This document shows positions 57,869-64,000 of a stretch of 64,000 nt of DNA, in pieces. How positions within the stretch are numbered: position 1 is the stretch's first letter; each line of letters begins with the position of its first letter. The DNA comes from Cyanobacteria bacterium FACHB-DQ100 (GTDB taxonomy: Bacteria > Cyanobacteriota > Cyanobacteriia > Leptolyngbyales > Leptolyngbyaceae). The position numbers and the translations under genes are program-made. Under the pieces are notes generated by a model. That model had not been told where the DNA came from and did not search any database. It worked only from the letters and a program-made list of their open reading frames with translations. The stretch is from NCBI GenBank assembly GCA_014695195.1, contig JACJNW010000023.1, forward strand, positions 302,790-366,789. The letters are read 5' to 3'.

Positions 57869-58269
57869 GCTGGGGCTGGGGCTAGCAGAGATGAAGTGAA
57901 GCGATAGGATTTGAAACTTTTTGTAGAGTCGCGAATAGATTCTATCAGGTTTAAAGTGGTGTTAGCTTCGGTACTGTAGCTGGCTGAGTTGTCTCAGTAA
58001 TAAATCTATTCAAGGGAAGAAATTAAAATAATTGAATTAGTTTGACTATCAATTAAATTCTATTGAATTGGTATACGAAGAGCGTTTTTCGCTGGATCGG
58101 TTTGAGGCAGTAGGGATAGTGCAAAACAGTCTTACAGAAGTTTTTCAAGCTGCGGAAACTGTCTGATGACCAGTTTTTTGGATTTAGCAGAGCGGATAGA
58201 TTCCGATTGTTTTAGTTTAAATACTTGAGCCTGCAAATTTACGAATTACCGATGTTTCAAGTCAACACC
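57869..58269. other. Intergenic region upstream of the kinase and secreted-protein genes
   Basis: An AT-rich stretch of about 400 bases with divergent promoters for the kinase (minus) and the small secreted protein (plus). I see no gene or strong palindrome in it. Confidence 0.4.
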
Positions 58270-58803
58270 ATGAACCGTCATTTTCTCCTAATATTAAGTT
58301 TCAACCTTTGTATTCCCTTCACGACTCTGCTTAGAGCTGAGAGTCAGCCTGCGGCATTTGACTTTCGCAATAATTTGAAAGATGGAAATTACCGCTTCTG
58401 TAGCCAACGCCCTCGATCGGGAACTGTGACTGCTCCTAATGAAGTGGTGGGCAATTGTTTTCTATTTCGTAAACAGAGAGGGCAGGTGATTGGCAAGTAT
58501 TACGATACTCGCAGCTTCGGTGAAGTGAGTGTGTGTTTGAGTGGTTCAGTTACCGATCGTGTTCTCGCTCAAGGGCTAGAGGAAATTGGTGGAATTGGTC
58601 GGCAACGAATTCCAGCCAATTCAATGAGAGACGAATTAGTCAATTGGGATAAGGAGGGCATTCTGAAGGTTTCAGGAGCTGAAACTTACAGGGGGACTAG
58701 CGATAGAGGTAGGTTGGTGCGCTATCGACAAGCAATTCTGGATTTGAAGCGACTCTATCGGGTGAATGCGGGAGCGATCTTGCCGCCGACTCGATGCTTC
58801 TAA
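58270..58803 (+). CDS. Secreted hypothetical protein
   Basis: A 177-residue protein starting MNRHFLLILSFNLCIPFTTL with a signal peptide likely cut near LLRAES. The mature part has FDFRNNLKDGNYRFCSQRPR near the N-terminus, a glycine-rich central block (GLEEIGGIGRQRIPANSMRD) and RAILDLKRLYRVNAG-like end (QAILDLKRLYRVNAGAILPP). It contains four Cys in the mature part, which could form disulfides. ATG 58252 is an alternative start, but the hydrophobic core fits the later ATG better. I know no function. An IS1-family element is inserted 2 bases downstream of the stop, next to its target site. Confidence 0.55.
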   Translation: MNRHFLLILSFNLCIPFTTLLRAESQPAAFDFRNNLKDGNYRFCSQRPRSGTVTAPNEVVGNCFLFRKQRGQVIGKYYDTRSFGEVSVCLSGSVTDRVLAQGLEEIGGIGRQRIPANSMRDELVNWDKEGILKVSGAETYRGTSDRGRLVRYRQAILDLKRLYRVNAGAILPPTRCF

Positions 58804-58879
58804 TAGGGGGGTGCGGTCATGTTCTAGACCTGTGTATTATATGCAAGGATAGAATTGGTTTCTAGCTGTTCTTGTAGAC

Positions 58880-59227
58880 ATGGTACTCGAACCTGTTTGT
58901 TGCCCAAGCTGCAATAGTACAAACATCGTGAAAAATGGCAAAAGCGATGAAGGGAAACAGCGCTATCGTTGCCGCAATGCTGAGTGTTCCCGCCGCTCTT
59001 TCATTCGCGAGTACAGTTATCGGGGCTATCTACCGGAAGTCAAGCAGCAAATCAGTGATATGGCAGTCAACGGAAGTGGCATTCGAGATACGGCACGAGT
59101 GCTGAAAATTAGCCCCACAACCGTGATTGAGGAATTAAAAAAAAGATCGCCATCTCGAACGAGTCAATACCGCTCTACTCCAACAGATGGAAAGTTCACC
59201 GACGAGCGCGATGGTCGTCAAAGTTGA
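58880..59227 (+). CDS. IS1-family InsA-like protein
   Basis: A 115-residue frame with a zinc-finger (CCPSCNSTNIVKNGKSDEGK, then YRCRNAECSRRSF) and a helix-turn-helix region (IRDTARVLKISPTTVIEELK). The InsA part ends at the A8 run in GAATTAAAAAAAAG (59136-59144); the product of this frame then continues for 26 unrelated residues to a stop. In IS1 this protein binds the ends and represses transposition, while frame change produces the fusion transposase. Confidence 0.88.
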   Translation: MVLEPVCCPSCNSTNIVKNGKSDEGKQRYRCRNAECSRRSFIREYSYRGYLPEVKQQISDMAVNGSGIRDTARVLKISPTTVIEELKKRSPSRTSQYRSTPTDGKFTDERDGRQS

Positions 59228-59624
59228 AGAAGCAGAAATGGACGAGATGTGGAGCTTTGTGCAGTCCAAGAAACAGCAGCGTTGGTTATGGCACGCCATT
59301 GATCATCGCACAGGTGCAGTGTTAGCTTATGTTCTGGCTCCGCATGAAGATGCAGCACTCAAAGAACTTCAGCAATTGCTGGCTCCGTTTGCCATCAAGC
59401 ACTTTTACACCGATAGTTGGGGGGCATACTTGCGCTTGTTAGAGTCTCAAAAGCACACTGTGGGTAAAGCCAATACTCAACGGGTTGAGCGCAAGCATTT
59501 GATGCTCCGCACGCGGATCAAGCGCTTAGCTCGAAAAACAATCTGTTTCTCCAAGTCTATTTGGTTGCACGATGTGGTGATTGGATTGTTCATCAACCGC
59601 TATGAATTTGGTCGAGCAGTGTGA
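59145..59624 (+). CDS. IS1-family InsB-like transposase (second frame)
   Basis: The frame immediately after the A8 run reads DRHLERVNTALLQQMESSPT and then EAEMDEMWSFVQSKKQQRWL, a DDE transposase with the DEMW start of the catalytic core, WHAIDHRTGAVLAYVLAPHE, FYTDSWGAYLR and the C-terminal ERKHLMLRTRIKRLARKTIC. It is +1 relative to the InsA frame, so making the fusion needs loss of one A, a +1 shift or slippage adding two As in the A8 run, not the usual IS1 minus-one shift. Whether it is active is open. Confidence 0.88.
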   Translation, partial: DRHLERVNTALLQQMESSPTSAMVVKVEEAEMDEMWSFVQSKKQQRWLWHAIDHRTGAVLAYVLAPHEDAALKELQQLLAPFAIKHFYTDSWGAYLRLLESQKHTVGKANTQRVERKHLMLRTRIKRLARKTICFSKSIWLHDVVIGLFINRYEFGRAV

Positions 59625-59675
59625 TCGTTCATCCACAGGTCTAGAACATGACCGGGGGGTGCATAGTATTTTTTG

Positions 59676-59715
59676 AGACTCACAACTAGACTCAACATTA
59701 GTCTCAAGCAAGACT
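59676..59715. repeat. 12-nt tandem repeat, AGACTCA type
   Basis: Units start at 59676, 59688 and 59700 (AGACTCACAACT, AGACTCAACATT, AGTCTCAAGCA), with a fourth AGACT at 59711. It begins 14 bases after the right target duplication of the IS1 element. Confidence 0.85.
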
Positions 59716-59899
59716 AATGAAACAAAATTGTTGAGGATCGATCTGGGAAAGCTCAGACTGAATTTGGGTAAATGAGAGTGCGATCGAGGAAAAACAAGCA
59801 TAAAAAATTAGTCCATTTTTAGTCCAGAGACTTAAACGAACTAATATAGACAGCCTGAAATTACCTTGAATCGGGAAACTTAGAGAGATTAAAACTTTT

Positions 59900-59926
59900 G
59901 AACTTCTGCGGGGTACGCAGAAGTTC
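59900..59926. other. Perfect hairpin upstream of gltX
   Basis: GAACTTCTGCG and CGCAGAAGTTC pair over 11 bp with a 5-base loop (GGGTA), 76 bases before the gltX start. There is no T-tract. It may be a leader structure of gltX. Confidence 0.6.
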
Positions 59927-60002
59927 AGTCTTGATCAAACCTCCAAACCTCAGGTCAACAAGCTCCGTTAGAATGAAGAATGCACAATTCTCTATTTGAC
60001 TC

Positions 60003-61439
60003 ATGACCGTTCGCGTTCGCATTGCACCCAGTCCCACGGGTAATCTCCACATCGGAACGGCTAGAACCGCAGTTTTCAACTGGCTGTTTGCCCGTCACCA
60101 CGGCGGAAAATTTATCCTCCGCATCGAAGACACCGATCTAGAGCGATCGAAGCCCGAATTCACCCAAAACATTTTCGAGGGACTCACCTGGCTCGGTTTG
60201 AACTGGGATGAAGAACCCGTTTATCAAACGGCTCGGATGAGTTTGTACCGTGAAAAGATCCAGGAACTCCTAGATAAAGGATTAGCCTATCGCGCCTACG
60301 ATACTCCAGAAGAACTCGATGCGATGCGAGAAGCGCAAAAAACTAAAAACGAAGCGCCTCGCTACGATAACCGTCATCGCAATCTCACACCCGAACAGGA
60401 AGCCGCTTACCTCGCTGAAGGTCGCAAACCCGTCATTCGATTCAAGATCGACGACGATCGAGAAATTTCCTGGACAGATCTCGTTCGCGGCACTGTTACC
60501 TGGAAAGGTCGTGATCTCGGCGGCGATATGGTGATCGCTCGCGCCGCAGAAGGTGAAGCAATCGGTCAACCCCTCTATAACTTTGTTGTCGTCATCGATG
60601 ACATTGATATGAAGATCACCCACGTCATTCGCGGTGAAGATCACATCGGCAACACTCCGAAACAGATCCTACTCTACGAAGCCCTCGGCGCAGCCTTACC
60701 AGAATTCGGACACACGCCGCTAATTTTGAACCAAGCAGGCGCAAAACTTTCTAAACGCGATGGTGTCACCTCGATTTCTGACTTTAAAGATATGGGCTAC
60801 ACCGCAGAGGCGATCGCCAACTATATGACGCTCCTCGGCTGGTCGCCCCCCGAACCGATGACTGAAATCTTCTCGCTCACCGAAGCGGCTGAGAAATTCG
60901 GCTTCGATCGCGTCAACAAAGCCGGAGCCAAGTTCGATTGGGATAAATTGAACTGGATCAACGGGCAATACATTCACGCAATGCCGATTGATCAAGTCAC
61001 CGATCTATTAATTCCAGTTTGGAAATCGGCGGGTTATGTGTTGGATGAGAAGAACGATCGTGCATGGCTCGAACAAGTCAGCGCTCTTGTTGCCCCCAGC
61101 CTGTCTCGTCTGAATGAAGCCGTAGACATGACGCGCTACTTGTTCCAATCGCTGGACTACACCGACGATGCCAAAGCCCAAATGCAGCAAGACGGCGCAG
61201 CCACAGCGATCAAAGCCATTCTAGAATCAATGCCTTCACCCCTAACTGAAGCTGCAATTCAAGACTTAATCAAGCAAGTCGTGAAAGAGCAAAACCTTAA
61301 AAAAGGAGTCGTGATGAAATCACTCCGAGCGGCTCTAACTGGAGCACTTCAAGGGCCAGATCTCGTGCAGTCCTGGCTACTGCTCAATCAGAAAGGCCAC
61401 GATCGCGATCGCTTCGAGCAAGCTTTGTCGATCGATTAG
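60003..61439 (+). CDS. gltX: Glutamyl-tRNA synthetase
   Basis: This class I synthetase charges glutamate on tRNA-Glu, for protein synthesis and, in cyanobacteria, also for tetrapyrrole synthesis through glutamyl-tRNA. The 478-residue product has the HIGH-type motif [14 protein letters not shown] and the KMSKS-type motif [10 protein letters not shown], plus [20 protein letters not shown] in the connecting part. The C-terminal anticodon-binding domain is present. It is followed directly by a repeat and then ftsH. Confidence 0.97.
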   Translation: MTVRVRIAPSPTGNLHIGTARTAVFNWLFARHHGGKFILRIEDTDLERSKPEFTQNIFEGLTWLGLNWDEEPVYQTARMSLYREKIQELLDKGLAYRAYDTPEELDAMREAQKTKNEAPRYDNRHRNLTPEQEAAYLAEGRKPVIRFKIDDDREISWTDLVRGTVTWKGRDLGGDMVIARAAEGEAIGQPLYNFVVVIDDIDMKITHVIRGEDHIGNTPKQILLYEALGAALPEFGHTPLILNQAGAKLSKRDGVTSISDFKDMGYTAEAIANYMTLLGWSPPEPMTEIFSLTEAAEKFGFDRVNKAGAKFDWDKLNWINGQYIHAMPIDQVTDLLIPVWKSAGYVLDEKNDRAWLEQVSALVAPSLSRLNEAVDMTRYLFQSLDYTDDAKAQMQQDGAATAIKAILESMPSPLTEAAIQDLIKQVVKEQNLKKGVVMKSLRAALTGALQGPDLVQSWLLLNQKGHDRDRFEQALSID

Positions 61440-61440
61440 C

Positions 61441-61498
61441 GAGTAGGGAGTAGGGAGTCAACAAAAATTGTTAATCCCCACTCCCCACTTCCCACCTC
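61441..61498. repeat. GAGTAGGGAGT/ACTCCCCAC inverted repeat
   Basis: GAGTAGGGAGTAGGGAGT faces ATCCCCACTCCCCACTTCCC, with AACAAAAATTGTT at the centre. It begins right after the gltX stop codon. Half-copies of the CCCCACTCCCCACTTC type occur at 4041-4058 and inside the hybrid kinase gene near 48199-48236. Confidence 0.75.
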
Positions 61499-61681
61499 AA
61501 TTGCCCGAACTCTCAGAATTAAGTTACATTTAGTTAAGATTCCTCTCATTAATTTCCTGGTGAAGAATCCGTAAAAGTACTCGTGCCTCATTCAGCTTCA
61601 AGCCTGAGCAAAACCGCACTGTACAGTCCTTGGAAAATAACGATCTTTACCGTTGTAGCCGTATCGCGAGGTTGCTAGTTT

Positions 61682-63568
61682 ATGAAATCTTCTTGGAGAA
61701 CCATCCTGCTTTGGGCAATTCCCGCGCTTGTCGTCGGATTTTTCCTCTGGCAAGGATCAATTGCTCCAACCGCACCCAATACCAGCAGAAACACTGCCAG
61801 CACCCGTATGACCTATGGGCGGTTCTTGGAGTATTTGGACGCAAATCGAATTAATAGCGTTGATTTATATGATGGAGGTCGAACGGCGATCGTAGAAGCG
61901 GTTGATCCAGATTTGGATAATCGGCTACAACGCTTACGAGTCGATCTCCCCGGCAACACCCCTGAATTAGTGACCCGTCTCCGTAATTCTGGTGTTAACC
62001 TAGACTCCCACCCAATTCGCAACGATGGCGCAGTTTGGGGTTTACTTGGAAACTTAGTCTTCCCGATCCTCTTGCTTGGTGGACTCTTCTTCTTGTTCCG
62101 GCGATCAGGCAATGTCCCTGGCGGCCCAGGTCAAGCGATGAACTTCGGCAAGTCCCGCGCTCGATTCCAAATGGAAGCGAAAACGGGTGTCATGTTCGAT
62201 GATGTCGCAGGCATCGAAGAAGCCAAAGAAGAACTGCAAGAAGTCGTCACCTTCCTCAAAAAGCCAGAACGCTTTACCGCAGTCGGCGCGAGAATTCCCA
62301 AAGGTGTTCTGCTTGTCGGCCCTCCTGGCACGGGTAAAACCCTGCTTGCAAAAGCGATCGCAGGTGAAGCAGGCGTTCCCTTCTTCTCGATCTCCGGTTC
62401 CGAATTTGTCGAAATGTTCGTCGGTGTCGGTGCATCCCGCGTTCGCGACCTGTTCAAAAAAGCGAAAGAAAACGCTCCCTGTATCATCTTCATCGATGAA
62501 ATTGACGCAGTAGGACGGCAACGGGGCGCAGGAATCGGTGGCGGAAACGATGAACGTGAGCAAACTTTAAACCAACTTCTCACCGAGATGGATGGATTTG
62601 AAGGCAACACCGGAATCATCATCATTGCTGCAACCAACCGCCCTGACGTTCTAGACTCTGCATTACTTCGTCCCGGACGCTTTGATCGCCAAGTCAGTGT
62701 TGATGTCCCCGATATCAAAGGTCGCCTCGAAGTTCTCAACGTCCACGCCCGCAATAAAAAGATTGCACCTGAAGTTTCCCTTGAAGCGATCGCTCGTCGT
62801 ACCCCTGGTTTCTCCGGTGCAGACTTAGCAAACTTGCTAAACGAAGCGGCAATCCTCACCGCTCGTCGCCGCAAAGACGCAATCACCATGCTCGAAATTG
62901 ATGATGCCGTCGATCGTGTTGTCGCTGGCATGGAAGGCACACCGCTCACCGACAGCAAGAGCAAGCGATTAATTGCCTATCACGAAGTCGGACACGCGAT
63001 CGTTGGAACGCTCGTAAAAGAACACGATCCGGTTCAGAAAGTCACGCTGGTTCCACGCGGTCAAGCGCGCGGTCTCACCTGGTTCATGCCAAGTGAAGAT
63101 CAAGGGCTGATTTCACGATCGCAAATTCTCGCCCGCATCAAAGGTGCATTGGGCGGACGCGCAGCCGAAGAAGTCATCTTTGGAGATGCTGAAGTGACAA
63201 CCGGTGCAGGCGGTGACATTCAACAAGTCACCGGAATGGCGCGTCAGATGGTAACTCGTTTCGGCATGTCGGATTTAGGCCCACTCTCGCTCGAAAGCCA
63301 ACAAGGTGAAGTCTTCTTGGGTGGCGGTTGGATGACTCGCTCTGAGTATTCCGAAGAAATTGCCGCTCGAATTGATGCTCAAGTCCGCTCGATCGTTGAA
63401 CATTGTTTAGAAGACACTCGCCGCATCATTCGCGAAAACCGTGAAGTGATCGATCGCTTAGTCGATCTACTGGTCGAGAAAGAAACGATCGATGGCGATG
63501 AGTTCCGTCAAATCGTTGCCGAGTACACCGCCGTTCCTGAGAAAGAACGCTACGTACCGCAACTGTAA
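61682..63568 (+). CDS. ftsH: ATP-dependent zinc metalloprotease FtsH
   Basis: A membrane-anchored AAA+ protease that removes damaged proteins, including photosystem II D1 in cyanobacteria when the right isoform. The 628-residue product has an N-terminal helix, a periplasmic domain (about 30-110) and a second helix ([15 protein letters not shown]). The AAA module follows ([51 protein letters not shown]), then the protease with zinc motif HEVGH. Which of the several FtsH isoforms it represents cannot be told without comparison. A terminator follows. Confidence 0.96.
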   Translation: MKSSWRTILLWAIPALVVGFFLWQGSIAPTAPNTSRNTASTRMTYGRFLEYLDANRINSVDLYDGGRTAIVEAVDPDLDNRLQRLRVDLPGNTPELVTRLRNSGVNLDSHPIRNDGAVWGLLGNLVFPILLLGGLFFLFRRSGNVPGGPGQAMNFGKSRARFQMEAKTGVMFDDVAGIEEAKEELQEVVTFLKKPERFTAVGARIPKGVLLVGPPGTGKTLLAKAIAGEAGVPFFSISGSEFVEMFVGVGASRVRDLFKKAKENAPCIIFIDEIDAVGRQRGAGIGGGNDEREQTLNQLLTEMDGFEGNTGIIIIAATNRPDVLDSALLRPGRFDRQVSVDVPDIKGRLEVLNVHARNKKIAPEVSLEAIARRTPGFSGADLANLLNEAAILTARRRKDAITMLEIDDAVDRVVAGMEGTPLTDSKSKRLIAYHEVGHAIVGTLVKEHDPVQKVTLVPRGQARGLTWFMPSEDQGLISRSQILARIKGALGGRAAEEVIFGDAEVTTGAGGDIQQVTGMARQMVTRFGMSDLGPLSLESQQGEVFLGGGWMTRSEYSEEIAARIDAQVRSIVEHCLEDTRRIIRENREVIDRLVDLLVEKETIDGDEFRQIVAEYTAVPEKERYVPQL

Positions 63569-63590
63569 TTCTGAAAGATAGATAACTGCG

Positions 63591-63621
63591 ATCGGGGTAG
63601 TGAAAACTGCCCCGATTTTTT
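63591..63621 (+). terminator. Terminator of ftsH
   Basis: The stem ATCGGGGTAGT/ACTGCCCCGAT (11 bp with one G-U) has a GAAA tetraloop and is followed by six Ts, 22 bases after the stop. Confidence 0.9.
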
Positions 63622-63869
63622 AGTGCAGTCGTGAATTCAAATTGCCAGATCACAAAAGGGCGCTCACTTCTTCTAAATCCATATCAATTTATCGCTTGAG
63701 ACTCAAAATGAGTCTAATATCAAGACCAGAATGAGAAAGAGAATTCATATCGTGTAACTGTGCGGCTTACCTTGTGCCAACAGTTAGAGGATGTGATAGC
63801 GCGATCAACCAGTGAGTGAATGCAAAGGCACTTCAGCATGATCAAAGTGAGATCATCTTTTCAACGTTC
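63622..63869. other. Intergenic region between ftsH and a transposase fragment
   Basis: About 250 bases without a gene, holding the 12-nt repeat at 63699. Confidence 0.4.
63699..63734. repeat. 12-nt tandem repeat, AGACTCA type
   Basis: Units start at 63699, 63711 and 63723: AGACTCAAAATG, AGTCTAATATCA and AGACCAGAATGA. It is the third clear locus of this pattern in the window. Confidence 0.8.
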
Positions 63870-64000
63870 GGCATTGCTGAATGAGAAGATGAATTAGACT
63901 GGAATGGGCACATCTCGAAATTTGAGGTAGTGCAGTAACAAGCGAATCGAATGACTGAGCATCTCCACTGACTTCGAGTAGCACAAGGTCTTACGATGCA
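63870..64000 (-). mobile_element. Partial insertion sequence at the window edge
   Basis: A likely element end (GGCATTGCTGAATGAGAAGA) begins at 63870, and the 3' end of a transposase gene lies just inside. The rest of the element continues beyond 64000. Confidence 0.5.
63894..64000 (-). CDS. Transposase, C-terminal part (partial)
   Basis: The minus-strand frame from the window end to a TAA at 63894 reads HRKTLCYSKSVEMLSHSIRL and then LLHYLKFRDVPIPV. This ending is one I associate with IS1-family DDE transposases of cyanobacteria, in which a KTLCYSKS segment follows the last catalytic helix. The start is outside the window. It has no HIP1 site in its 107 bases. The family call rests on this short tail only. 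Confidence 0.6.
   Translation of the reverse strand, partial: HRKTLCYSKSVEMLSHSIRLLLHYLKFRDVPIPV

Larger units (their letters stand above)
58815..59653 (+). mobile_element. IS1-family insertion sequence, 839 bp
   Basis: The element has perfect 20-bp terminal inverted repeats (GGTCATGTTCTAGACCTGTG at 58815 and its reverse complement at 59634-59653). It is flanked by a 9-bp target duplication GGGGGGTGC (58806-58814 and 59654-59662). It holds two overlapping frames, an InsA-like DNA-binding protein and an InsB-like transposase. The intact ends and exact target duplication indicate a recent insertion. Confidence 0.95.

Noticed and set aside
62131..62964. Long open frame of 277 codons on the minus strand inside ftsH
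   Set aside because: It is antisense to a certain ftsH gene, has Ser/Arg/Pro-rich non-protein-like composition, and results from the codon bias of the plus strand.

Overview
The window comes from a cyanobacterium. It carries the dark-operative protochlorophyllide reductase genes chlL and chlN, a photosystem II S4-domain protein gene, a cyanobacterial-type glutamate-cysteine ligase, the order rplS-trnW-secE-nusG-rplK-rplA-rplJ-rplL, an aa3-type oxidase cluster beside heme A genes, and very many copies of the octamer GCGATCGC (HIP1) typical of cyanobacterial chromosomes. Large multi-PAS hybrid kinases, Uma2-family genes and palindromic or minisatellite repeats fit a filamentous Leptolyngbya-like organism, but the genus is inferred, not shown.

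Layout. 1-6.2 kb: ahcY, tRNA-Lys, a small membrane protein gene plus a PRC-barrel gene, and a short-chain dehydrogenase-SbcD pair. 6.2-12.9 kb: glutaredoxin-like gene, murE, an orphan peptide-type ABC permease, a secreted repeat protein, a LivF-type ATPase, a lipid kinase and an FTR1 iron permease. 12.9-18.8 kb: ctaC-ctaD-ctaE on the minus strand, divergent from ctaA-ctaB. 19-23.7 kb: tRNA-Thr, a DUF3493 gene, an S-layer-homology protein, gshA and two small genes. 24.2-28 kb: chlL, a small linker gene, chlN, a stand-alone PCP-reductase domain gene and a Uma2 gene. 28.2-33.3 kb: clpB, then a low-density strip with an HNH protein, a truncated toxin-like gene and a perfect 26-bp inverted repeat. 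33.3-39.5 kb: M16 peptidase, glutathione peroxidase and an ECF-type cobalt/nickel transporter (cbiM-PDGLE-cbiQ-cbiO). 39.7-43.6 kb: the ribosomal/secE/nusG cluster with an L10 leader and attenuator. 43.6-46.6 kb: a three-gene, translationally coupled operon of a TPR-CHAT protease and two membrane mini-proteins. 47-58 kb: two hybrid histidine kinases and a response regulator around the S4 gene and a Uma2 pseudogene. 58-64 kb: secreted hypothetical protein, a complete IS1-family element with 9-bp target duplication, gltX, ftsH and the end of another transposase.

The genes work in several modules: respiratory oxidase assembly (subunits plus heme A synthesis), light-independent chlorophyll synthesis, metal uptake (FTR1, CbiMQO), redox defence (GshA, glutathione peroxidase, glutaredoxin-like protein), protein quality control (ClpB, FtsH, M16 peptidase) and translation. 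The most noteworthy candidates are the CHAT-protease operon and a family of tandem repeats built on AGACTCA. These have 12-nt periods (53.0, 59.7 and 63.7 kb), and a 21-nt-period array with the same motif lies at 46.8-46.95 kb. All functional calls are from reading translations and motifs; no database search was run.
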